A stretch of DNA of 11,950 bases from JALUUH01 sp964636675 (GTDB lineage Bacteria > Pseudomonadota > Gammaproteobacteria > S012-40), in contig CAZWUO010000110.1 in the NCBI GenBank assembly GCA_964636675.1, forward strand, positions 1 through 11,950, read 5' to 3'. Shown here in pieces: positions 6,340 through 11,950 of the stretch; within the stretch, counting starts at the first letter, position 1; the number at the start of each line of letters is the position of its first letter. Made by a program: the position numbers and the translations under genes. The notes under the pieces are model-generated. The model saw only the letters and a program-made list of their open reading frames with translations, had not been told where the DNA came from and did not search any database.

Positions 6340-7343
6340 TCCCGCAGACTAATATTGTATTTAGCCGCTTTAGGTTGAAGCTGCTTTATTGCCATCGGAA
6401 ATTTGTCTTCATGCATAGATTTTTGTGCGACGGAGCTGATCGCATCCAAAACGAGAGAATGAACGTCATCAGATTGCGTAATTGGGCTATCAATCGGATC
6501 CCCAACAATTACCGTTGGGCGCAATTTCTTGTATGATTTTTTCATTACATGTTTGGAAACCTCTAACGACCGAATACTTCCGTAATTTGACTTGTCGGTC
6601 ACGCAAACAAAAAATCCGCTTCCAAAATAGGAAATTAAAAATTTGGTTTCGCCCAGACTGGACGCTAATACCTTTGCGACATCCATGAGCAATCCATAAT
6701 ATTCTTCTTCATTAAGCAGCTCGAAAGCGTCTTTGGCCTCTTTAATACTGAATGCAATAGCAACTGTTCGATGAACACTCTTCTTCGACAATTGCAGCAG
6801 GTAATTTTCCAACACCAAATAGTCAACGACTTTTGGAACACCTTCAATAGAAAGGGGGGACTCGAAAATAGCTTGTTTTTTATCAGACAACCCAGTGTAC
6901 ATTGCTGAAGCAACGAAAAACGATTGAAATGCTTTTCGCTGTTCTGTTACCAAGGTTTTCGCCATACGGATACGAGCCGCAAGTTCAAACTGGTCAAATG
7001 GTTTGGTGACATAATCAGTTGCGCCGGCTTCAAATGCGCGATCGATAAAACTACGATCTGTCATCGAAGTTATCATTAGAATAGGAGTGTTCCTATACGC
7101 GGGTTTTGAGCGAATCCTGCGGCAAAGCTCAATGCCATCCATTTCCGGCATCTGTATATCCAGCAAAATGCAGTCAAAGCTCGCCCGATCCAAGTTATCA
7201 TTTTCGTCGCTTAGCGCATCTATTAAGTCCAGTGCGCTAATGGGAGAGTTCACAGGCATTACGTTGTGATGCCCGGTTTCTGCGAGGGCCGCGACCAATA
7301 ATTCAAGCATCAGATTGTCATCGTCAACCGCCAGAATATTCAT
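6336..7343 (-). CDS. Response regulator: receiver + degenerate GGDEF-like domain
   Basis: This is a 335-residue cytoplasmic regulator. Residues 1-130 form the receiver: D7-D9, phospho-acceptor D62 (LLDIQMPEMDG), T92 (LMITS) and K114 (DYVTKPF). Relative to its two paralogues it carries about eight extra residues before the phospho-acceptor strand. Residues about 188-285 match the GGDEF-like middle domain of 1418-2740: TVAIAFSIKEAKDAF, then ISYFGSGFFVCV where YGGDEF would sit, then PTVIVGD. The glutamate and aspartate of the signature are absent, so no cyclic-di-GMP synthesis is expected. The chain stops where its paralogue continues into Hpt; that part is the next gene, overlapping by four bases. 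The ATG at 7343 has a strong GGGGA ribosome site. It is transcribed divergently from the kinase gene at 7894, which may be its phosphodonor. Confidence 0.87.
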   Translation of the reverse strand: MNILAVDDDNLMLELLVAALAETGHHNVMPVNSPISALDLIDALSDENDNLDRASFDCILLDIQMPEMDGIELCRRIRSKPAYRNTPILMITSMTDRSFIDRAFEAGATDYVTKPFDQFELAARIRMAKTLVTEQRKAFQSFFVASAMYTGLSDKKQAIFESPLSIEGVPKVVDYLVLENYLLQLSKKSVHRTVAIAFSIKEAKDAFELLNEEEYYGLLMDVAKVLASSLGETKFLISYFGSGFFVCVTDKSNYGSIRSLEVSKHVMKKSYKKLRPTVIVGDPIDSPITQSDDVHSLVLDAISSVAQKSMHEDKFPMAIKQLQPKAAKYNISLRD

Positions 7344-7357
7344 AGTAATCCCCTATC

Positions 7358-7380
7358 TCGCCTCACTTCCTGTGAGGTGA
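7358..7380 (-). repeat. Inverted repeat in the leader of the receiver gene
   Basis: TCGCCTCAC and GTGAGGTGA pair around a five-base loop (TTCCT), with eight Watson-Crick pairs and one wobble position. On the minus strand the hairpin ends about 15 bases before the ATG at 7343, immediately upstream of the GGGGA ribosome site. It could act as an operator or as an RNA structure that modulates translation or message stability. No T-run follows. Confidence 0.5.
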
Positions 7381-7427
7381 AAATCGACCCTTTCCAGTTT
7401 AAACCGAAGTCACCAATACAACTGACA

Positions 7428-7446
7428 GTTTAGTCAAAATCTAAAC
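7428..7446. repeat. Inverted repeat GTTTAG-N7-CTAAAC
   Basis: Six-base arms at 7428-7433 and 7441-7446 are exact complements around a seven-base spacer. It lies between the candidate minus-strand promoter and the start at 7343, a plausible operator position. It is short enough to occur by chance in AT-rich DNA. Confidence 0.3.
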
Positions 7447-7455
7447 CATGGTACC

Positions 7456-7484
7456 AGTGACAATATACATCGTTATTGTTCACT
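7456..7484. repeat. Inverted repeat overlapping the candidate promoter of the receiver gene
   Basis: AGTGACAATA (7456-7465) and TATTGTTCACT (7474-7484) are reverse complements apart from one extra base in the right arm, separated by eight bases. The repeat covers the -10 element and the whole spacer of the candidate minus-strand promoter at 7462-7490, the usual position of a repressor or autoregulator site. None of the regulators in the window has a DNA-binding domain, so the binding protein would be encoded elsewhere. Confidence 0.4.
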
Positions 7485-7490
7485 ATACAA
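7462..7490 (-). promoter_or_regulatory. Candidate promoter for the receiver-Hpt pair
   Basis: Read on the minus strand, TTGTAT (7490-7485) is followed after exactly 17 bases by TATATT (7467-7462). The -10 element matches the consensus at 5 of 6 positions; the -35 keeps only the TTG core. Transcription from here would give a leader of roughly 110 bases containing the hairpin at 7358-7380. This is a sequence match only. Confidence 0.32.
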
Positions 7491-7893
7491 AAAATCGAAA
7501 CAATGTGTGACAAAAATGCGGCATTATACTTGGTCCCCTTAGCTTAGACGTTGATTTCATAGAGTTTGGTATTTTTTAATGGAAAGTAATATTCTTGTGA
7601 TTTTTGCGTCAAGCTCTCATTCGCCGAACTGAAAACCCGCAAAATTTTCCTCTACTACAAGCACGCCCAGATAAAAAATTCTTAGATAATTTTCCACAAG
7701 AACAAAGGGTTCATTATTCGTCGCTCCATCTATCGAATTTGGAATATGTTCTTGGAAAAACTTGCCTAAAATATTTCATTATCGTGCCAGACAATAACCA
7801 CCTTGCCACGCCAAACATTCCCCTAACGCACACAATGTTAAGTTTTGTTTAGTACCAGTTGCCGCTTCGTCACTTCATTTTTAGGGAACTCGG

Positions 7894-9600
7894 ATGAAAT
7901 ATATAGTCGAATCTCATCGAATAGCTACGGTCTCGCTTTTGCTGATTGGTATGACTCTTATACTAACGGTTTCGCCCGCATTTAGACCTGCTGTTACAGC
8001 TTTTCTTGATGGTGCTGCGTACAATCTGATAAGCGAAAAGATGTATAACGCTACAATTGCGTCTCTGATTATGTTGATGGCCGCACTTTCTCTTGCGCTT
8101 CATCGTCGCGACCAAATTATTGTATTGCAGGAAAAACTGCTGCGCGAACAAATGAAAGACATTGAAGTCAATTCTCGGGCAATACACGACCATACAGTAG
8201 CGTGCGAAACCAACCCGGACGGCAAAATCCTGGACATTAGTAAAAGTTTCGAGCAACTTTTTGAATACGACCGTGAAGAAATTCTGGGGAAAACGATAGA
8301 CATTCTTTACGAAGATGATCGTCATGACAAAAACTATTTGAAAGTTTTGGAGGTTTTGTCCGGCGGGCAGACCTATTCGGGTGAACAAAGATTGCGCACG
8401 AAGTCGGGGAAAGTTGTAACAACGCTGAGCACTATAGTGCCGTATTTCGACGAAGATGGAAATCACATTAAAAATGTCTCCATGCGAACCGATGTTACCG
8501 AATTACGAAGGTCAGATGCCGAAAAATACCTGACGGCTCTTTTGAAAAAGTTTCAAGATGCGGTTTATATTTACACTGTGGACACTCAAAAAATCCTGTT
8601 CATGAACGATATCGCATTGGAAAAATCTGGCTGGTCCGATGGGGAAGCAACGGGCAAGTACGTACATGAAACTGACAGTAAATTTGATAAGGCGCTGTTT
8701 GCTGCTCACATTCAACCGATACTTGATGGCGAAAAACAAACTTCTACAGCGCAAGTTTGGCAGGGTTCGGAATTCGTTGAGATTGTCACACGACTGCACA
8801 CTCTTCCGGATGAGACACCAGTGTTCGTTTCGGTTAGCAGAGACATTTCTGAGCGGAAGAAAGTTGAATCTGAAAAACTTAAGAGCGTTTCTTACGTTAG
8901 TCATGAACTTCGCACTCCTTTAACTTCAATTATCGGATCTTTGAAGTTGTTGAAGTCGGGTGCCGTTGGTGATCTCGAGAATAAAATTGGCTCGGTGGTC
9001 GATATTGCCGAGCGAAACTCTGATAGAATGCTCGAAGTTCTTAATAGCATTTTGGATCTCGAAAAATTTGAAGCCGGAAAAATGAATTTTTCGCTCAAAC
9101 CCACCAGCTTGGTAAAGCTTGTTAACAGCGCCGTCGAAATGAATAAGGGTTACGGGGACGAACATGGCGTAAGTTTTTCAGTTAAGAAAGTACCGTCTAT
9201 TGCAGTCGTACTGGGGAGTTCGAGTCATTTGATGCAAGTTATGTCAAATCTAATGTCCAACGCCGCAAAATTTTCACCAAAGGGTGGGGATATTTGCGTC
9301 GATCTAGTCGAAAAGGCGAATTTTTGGCGAATTTCAGTAACAGACAAGGGCCCGGGTATCCCACCTGAAAGCCAAAATAAAGTATTCAACAGTTTTTCCC
9401 AACTAGAACCAGCCGACGGGAAGCATCGGGCGGGAACTGGGTTGGGTCTTGCAATTTCAAAGAAAATTGTGGAGAGGCATTCTGGTCGAATTGGTCTAAT
9501 AAGTGTAGTTGGTGAAGGAACTACCTTCTATTTTGACATACCAAAGCCAGAGCTTGAATCGGGTGACAAAATGCTTTCGAATTCAGAGGTTGCAGCCTAA
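7894..9600 (+). CDS. Membrane sensor histidine kinase: two membrane helices, two PAS, HisKA, HATPase
   Basis: This 568-residue inner-membrane kinase is paralogous to 3037-5613. Membrane helices lie at about 8-28 and 52-70, with only a short loop (about 23 residues) outside, so there is no real periplasmic sensor. A linker helix follows at about 72-95. PAS-A at about 96-204 has NPDGKILDIS, YDREEILGKTI, MRTDVTEL. PAS-B at about 212-322 has DAVYIYTVDTQKILFMN, related to PAS2/PAS3 of the larger kinase. HisKA has the H-box SHELRTPLTS with H337. HATPase has N456 (NLMSNAAKFS), G1 DKGPGIP (484-490) and G2 GTGLGL (514-519). There is no receiver. The ATG at 7894 has AGGGA seven bases upstream. It is followed after 87 bp by the stand-alone receiver at 9688, its probable partner, and diverges from the receiver/Hpt pair. 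Sensing by the PAS domains in the cytoplasm or within the membrane is likely (inference). Confidence 0.92.
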   Translation: MKYIVESHRIATVSLLLIGMTLILTVSPAFRPAVTAFLDGAAYNLISEKMYNATIASLIMLMAALSLALHRRDQIIVLQEKLLREQMKDIEVNSRAIHDHTVACETNPDGKILDISKSFEQLFEYDREEILGKTIDILYEDDRHDKNYLKVLEVLSGGQTYSGEQRLRTKSGKVVTTLSTIVPYFDEDGNHIKNVSMRTDVTELRRSDAEKYLTALLKKFQDAVYIYTVDTQKILFMNDIALEKSGWSDGEATGKYVHETDSKFDKALFAAHIQPILDGEKQTSTAQVWQGSEFVEIVTRLHTLPDETPVFVSVSRDISERKKVESEKLKSVSYVSHELRTPLTSIIGSLKLLKSGAVGDLENKIGSVVDIAERNSDRMLEVLNSILDLEKFEAGKMNFSLKPTSLVKLVNSAVEMNKGYGDEHGVSFSVKKVPSIAVVLGSSSHLMQVMSNLMSNAAKFSPKGGDICVDLVEKANFWRISVTDKGPGIPPESQNKVFNSFSQLEPADGKHRAGTGLGLAISKKIVERHSGRIGLISVVGEGTTFYFDIPKPELESGDKMLSNSEVAA

Positions 9601-9607
9601 TAGTCGG

Positions 9608-9633
9608 ATACAGTTTTAGAGCAGCAACTGTAT
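9608..9633 (+). repeat. Perfect inverted repeat between kinase and receiver genes
   Basis: ATACAGTT (9608-9615) and AACTGTAT (9626-9633) are exact complements around a ten-base spacer, starting eight bases after the kinase stop codon. No T-run follows (AAATTAG). It may attenuate or process the message between the two genes, or be a binding site for a separate promoter of the receiver gene. Confidence 0.5.
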
Positions 9634-9687
9634 AAATTAGAAACAAGTCGCGGGTATGAACGTTTTAACAAATCGAGTGAGGCAAAA

Positions 9688-10077
9688 ATGGACGACAAAA
9701 TAAGAATACTACACGTCGACGACGATGACGATATTCGCCTCATTGCTAGTTTGGCATTGTCACTGAACCCGGATTTTGTAGTTGAACAGTGTAGTTCCGG
9801 GGAAGAAGCGCTGGAAAAAGTTAAGAGTTTCAAGCCCGATCTCTTTCTGCTGGATATGATGATGCCTGGAATGACAGGCGAAGAAACCTGGATGAAATTG
9901 AAAGAAAACTCTGCTCTGAAAGAAGTGCCTGCAATATTTATGTCTGCAAAGGCGGAACGAAATTTTGCAGAGGGCTTGATCAAAAAAGGCGCGGTTGCAG
10001 TTATTACCAAGCCGTTCGATCCCATGAATCTATGTCAAATATTGATTGAACATCTCCAAGAAAATTCGCAAGTTTAA
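9688..10077 (+). CDS. Stand-alone single-domain response regulator
   Basis: This 129-residue CheY-like receiver has nothing attached. The acidic cluster is D11-D15 in HVDDDDDI, the phospho-acceptor is D56 (LLDMMMPGMTG), S86 stands in the switch position (IFMSAKAE, serine instead of threonine), and K108 is in VITKPFDP. It diverges from the other three receivers in the window, opening IRILHVDDDDD and lacking the TDY/SDY before ITKP. The ATG is preceded by GTGAGG five bases upstream. It is co-directional with the kinase at 7894-9600, 87 bp away. As an output-less receiver it may be the terminal acceptor of an Hpt-borne phosphoryl group, act by binding a protein as CheY does, or be a phosphate sink. 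Confidence 0.9.
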   Translation: MDDKIRILHVDDDDDIRLIASLALSLNPDFVVEQCSSGEEALEKVKSFKPDLFLLDMMMPGMTGEETWMKLKENSALKEVPAIFMSAKAERNFAEGLIKKGAVAVITKPFDPMNLCQILIEHLQENSQV

Positions 10078-10084
10078 ATAAGGT

Positions 10085-10098
10085 TTCCTAGGAATTCC
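10085..10098. repeat. Overlapping palindromes after the receiver gene
   Basis: TTCCTAGGAA (10085-10094) and GGAATTCC (10091-10098) are perfect palindromes sharing four bases, starting eight bases after the stop codon. They are too short, and lack a T-run, to be a convincing terminator. The 163-bp gap to the convergent integrase holds nothing else I recognise. Confidence 0.3.
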
Positions 10099-10240
10099 GC
10101 AATTGTTGAGTATACAAATTGACATTTCCCAATCTGGCTAAGTGCGTTTTAGTTGTCTATTCGCAGTCGAGTGCAATATTCGGCTAGTCAAACCCGGGCG
10201 AAACGTTTGCTAAAGAAGCTTATCTTAATTTAATGAATGA

Positions 10241-11393
10241 TCACTTCATCAATTTCGCCATGATTTCAGCCGCTTTCCTCAAAGGATCGTCGGCCAGGTG
10301 AGCGTAGCGTTGTGTTGTGAGCGGATTGGTATGTCCAAGCAAACGACCAACGATGGCAAGGCTCATGCCGCTTGAAACCAGATGCGAAGCGTGGGTGTGG
10401 CGGTTGTCGTGCATACGGTAATCCTCAATCTCAGCCGTCGACAATATAGATTTCCAGAAACGCTTGAGATCGGTCAGTGGCCTCGAAGGGTTGCGCCCTG
10501 GGAAAAGGTGCTCTGACCTCTCGATTGATGTCTCACGCAGTTGCAGTAATAAATCCTGAGCGGATCTCGACAGCGGCAAATGCTCTGTTCGTTTCTGCTT
10601 GGTGTGGTGAGAGGGCTTGATCCAGACACCTCGATCTAAATCAAAGTCCACCCATTTCGCCGTCAAGATCTCACCAATCCGGGCACCGGTCAGTAACTGC
10701 AACCGAATTGCATTCGCTGCCAGTTGGTTCGGGTGTCGATCTAATGCATCTATTAGCCGGGAAAGCTCCGCACCCGACAACCAGCGATGGCGTTTTTCCT
10801 CATGGAACTTTTCCACTCCTCTTGCAGGGTTATCCGTCCGCCAGCCCCAACGAACAGAGAGTTCAAACATCTTGGAAAGTAGCGACAGGGTTCTGTTTGC
10901 CTGATACGGTGTTTCGCGCATCGCATTGTGCAGGACTTGAACATCTTGATGCTTAATTTCGGATACTTTGCGATTAGCCAAACTCGGTAAAATAAATCGG
11001 GCCAACATGCCCCGATCATTCTTTATGCTGCCCGGTCGCTTTTTCGGGATGGCGTGTTTGTCTATATAGTGTTCAGCCAGAGTATTAACCGTGGGCGCGG
11101 TTCGCTCGCCTCTAGCTTGCGCAACCGGGTCTCCCCCACGCAGGACGTTGGATAGGTATCCTCGTGCAATTCCACGTGCCTCATGAAGGCTGAGAAGTGG
11201 TCCATGGCGTCCGATTGTTTTTCGCCGCGAACGCCCCGAGGCGCGGTAGCGGTATTGAACCAGATAACTTTTTTGCGCCAGTCGGTTTGATCCGCACACC
11301 AAATCCGGGGAGCGATACGTCCCAATAAATTAGGTCTGCTTCGGAAGCAGAGAGCTTATCTGCAAATGATTTGCTGAGATTAGCCTTAGGCAT
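10241..11393 (-). pseudogene. Tyrosine recombinase/integrase of genomic-island type, frameshifted
   Basis: The gene reads in two frames. From ATG 11393 the N-terminus is MPKANLSKSFADKLSASEAD, then LIYWDVSLPGFGVRIKPTGAK, the arm-binding DUF4102-type start of P4-like integrases. After PTGAK the frame is lost at an A6 run (T6 at 11269-11274). Removing one A restores PTGAK-SYLVQYRYRASGRSRRKTIGRHG and a 383-residue chain, close to the family's usual length of about 400. The second frame (10241-11302) holds the rest of the arm-binding domain, a core-binding domain and the catalytic domain with all active residues intact. In that frame's numbering, counted from TTG 11302, they are R208 (TGARIGE), K235, H298-R301 (MHDNRH), H324 (LLGH) and Y333 (TQRYAH). 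The lesion may be a recent mutation, a sequencing error, or tolerated by slippage on the A run. The gene lies beside a tRNA-Thr scar and reads away from it, as expected for island integrases. GC is about 58% in one counted line. Confidence 0.85.
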
Positions 11394-11428
11394 GTGAATA
11401 TAGTCACTCGCGCTTTAAGTACTTTGTG

Positions 11429-11447
11429 GGTAAGCATAAGGTAAGCA
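11429..11447 (+). repeat. Direct repeat GGTAAGCA, 11 bp apart, between integrase and attachment site
   Basis: GGTAAGCA occurs at 11429-11436 and 11440-11447, an 11-bp period that puts both copies on one face of the helix. The pair lies between the integrase start (11393) and the tRNA scar (11578). That is where arm-type integrase sites or excisionase direct repeats are normally found. The role is inferred from position and period. Confidence 0.4.
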
Positions 11448-11577
11448 AAAAAAGAGAATTGGAAGAGCTTCTTGAGAAAAATATCGAGGTACGTTCGGTA
11501 GTTTCTTCACAAAAACAGTAATATACAGTGAAGATTACAATGGTGATGAACTCGATCGAAAAACTGACCGTAAGATT

Positions 11578-11620
11578 TGTAATCAATAGGTCCGCGGTTC
11601 GAGTCCGTGTGGGGGCACCA
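11578..11620 (+). tRNA. 3' half of a tRNA-Thr gene (attachment-site scar, not functional)
   Basis: The 43 bases match tRNA positions 34-76. The anticodon triplet is TGT (11578-11580), the variable loop AGGTC, the T stem CGCGG / CCGTG (one G-U pair), the T loop TTCGAGT, the acceptor strand TGGGGGC, the discriminator A, and CCA at 11618-11620. Upstream bases do not continue a tRNA: only two anticodon-stem pairs can form, there is no D arm (no AGCTCAG-like box), and the expected 5' strand GCCCCC is absent. Site-specific recombination of P4-type elements leaves such a 3' tRNA fragment at the end of the element away from the intact tRNA. Thr is assigned from the TGT triplet and from similarity to alphaproteobacterial tRNA-Thr as I remember it; isoacceptor identity is uncertain because the crossover may lie inside the anticodon loop. 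Confidence 0.75.
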
Positions 11621-11786
11621 TTTCAGCATTTTATAACGTCCAGTGACATCCGTTTAAGCCTTGTATATAGGGCTATAAATGGAAATGTTTGTTCAGCGCC
11701 GTTTTTCTTGATCCGTCAGCGTACTCCCAGTTTATGGGGTACATTTGGGGGTACTTGGAATTAATGAAATACGCGATGCCCCCACA
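11621..11786. promoter_or_regulatory. Spacer between tRNA scar and integrase remnant, with GGGGTAC repeats
   Basis: GGGGTAC occurs at 11736-11742 and 11748-11754 (12-bp period). An inverted, one-mismatch copy (GTACTCCC) lies at 11721-11728. Short TGGGGGTAC-type repeats between a tRNA 3' end and a DUF4102 integrase are common in elements of this kind and are likely integrase arm sites (inference). The first 100 bases hold nothing I recognise. Confidence 0.4.
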
Positions 11787-11882
11787 ATGGCATTGAGCGA
11801 CATCAAAATTCGGAACCTGAAACCGAAATCAAAGCCCCCCAACTGCCTGAGTGGCTGGTCAACTAAGCTGCGAAACCAGTAG
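11787..11882 (+). pseudogene. N-terminal remnant of a second DUF4102-type integrase
   Basis: The ATG at 11787 opens a 31-codon frame. Its first 17 residues, MALSDIKIRNLKPKSKP, are a textbook start of DUF4102/P4-type integrases (MALSD.KIR.LKPKDKPYKL.DG). After that the reading degenerates (PNCLSGW...) and stops at 11880-11882; no other frame up to 11950 continues the family sequence. It is separated from the tRNA scar by about 165 bp, a typical distance for the integrase of an element inserted at that site. It therefore marks the decayed end of another element to the right. The rest of the gene may be outside the window or lost. Confidence 0.65.
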
Positions 11883-11950
11883 CTCGCTTATGCAATTTTT
11901 TTTCAAAGAGGTTTCACTCTCATACTGCATTTCGGTCCACTGCAACTTTC

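Larger units (their letters stand above)
7344..7893. other. Divergent intergenic region between the receiver/Hpt genes and the second kinase
   Basis: This 550-base stretch separates two outward-reading transcription units and should contain promoters for both. It holds a hairpin near the minus-strand start (7358-7380), GTTTAAAC (7397-7404), inverted repeats at 7428-7446 and 7456-7484, and a candidate minus-strand promoter (7462-7490). The half nearest the kinase (about 7500-7880) is AT-rich. An 82-codon open frame there (7604-7852, TTG start) shows no recognisable protein features and is not called. AGGGA at 7883-7887 is the ribosome site of the kinase. Confidence 0.45.

Noticed and set aside
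7604..7852. 82-codon open frame before the second kinase
   Set aside because: It has a TTG start without a ribosome site, no domain pattern and no membrane segment; it looks like chance openness in AT-rich intergenic DNA.
9608..9640. Intrinsic terminator after the second kinase
   Set aside because: The hairpin is perfect but has only AT-rich, weak arms and no T-run. It is listed as an inverted repeat instead.
11268..11274. Programmed -1 ribosomal frameshift (A AAA AAG heptamer) in the integrase
   Set aside because: The heptamer is present in the right register on the minus strand, but a -1 slip leads into the third frame. The catalytic domain is in the +1 frame, so this mechanism cannot join the two parts.
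11528..11764. 78-codon open frame at the attachment site
   Set aside because: It is read straight through the tRNA-Thr fragment (giving the familiar artefact RVRVGAP) and the GGGGTAC repeats, so it is not a protein gene.
1..11950. CRISPR array, toxin-antitoxin pair, restriction or other defence cassette
   Set aside because: No regularly spaced repeat-spacer pattern and no protein of those families is visible. The accessory content is signalling genes plus integrases only.

Overview
The window looks like an accessory chromosomal region of an alphaproteobacterium, most likely a Rhodobacterales/Roseobacter-type marine bacterium. This is inferred from a small membrane protein carrying the AVTVD.VVLTA signature I associate with that group, from two integrases of the DUF4102/P4 type next to a tRNA-Thr remnant, and from the use of GTG and TTG starts. 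No rRNA or housekeeping gene fixes the taxonomy. Base composition is uneven. Single 60-base lines I counted give 48 and 58% GC in the receiver gene at the left edge, 38% in the middle of the 1418-2740 gene and 58% in the integrase.

Layout from left to right. (1) Positions 1-358, minus strand: the N-terminal receiver domain of a response regulator that runs off the left edge. (2) 359-811: a long non-coding stretch with a large inverted repeat, a candidate promoter and a 40-bp-spaced direct repeat. (3) 812-1408, plus strand: two small single-span membrane proteins; the second resembles Flp/Tad-associated small proteins. (4) 1418-7343, minus strand: four signalling genes read leftward. In transcription order they are a receiver + degenerate-GGDEF protein (6336-7343), a separate Hpt protein overlapping it by TTGA (5986-6339), a membrane histidine kinase with HAMP and three PAS domains (3037-5613), and a receiver + degenerate-GGDEF + Hpt protein (1418-2740). 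(5) 7344-7893: a 550-bp divergent intergenic region with several inverted repeats. (6) 7894-10077, plus strand: a second membrane PAS histidine kinase and a stand-alone receiver protein. (7) 10241-11393, minus strand: a tyrosine recombinase of the genomic-island type, broken by one extra A in an A6 run. (8) 11578-11620: the 3' half of a tRNA-Thr gene (attachment-site scar), followed by GGGGTAC repeats and the first few dozen codons of a second, decayed integrase.

How the genes may work together (inference). Two paralogous membrane kinases lack receiver domains, two regulators each carry a receiver and have an Hpt fused or encoded immediately downstream, and there is one stand-alone receiver. 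The parts fit a relay His (kinase) -> Asp (receiver) -> His (Hpt) -> Asp (stand-alone receiver or another target). No DNA-binding domain or active output enzyme is encoded in the window, and the GGDEF-like domains lack the signature residues. Output must therefore be by protein-protein contact or through a gene outside the window. The tRNA scar and adjacent integrase suggest that the signalling cluster may be cargo of a genomic island lying to the left of the scar, abutting a second decayed element to the right.
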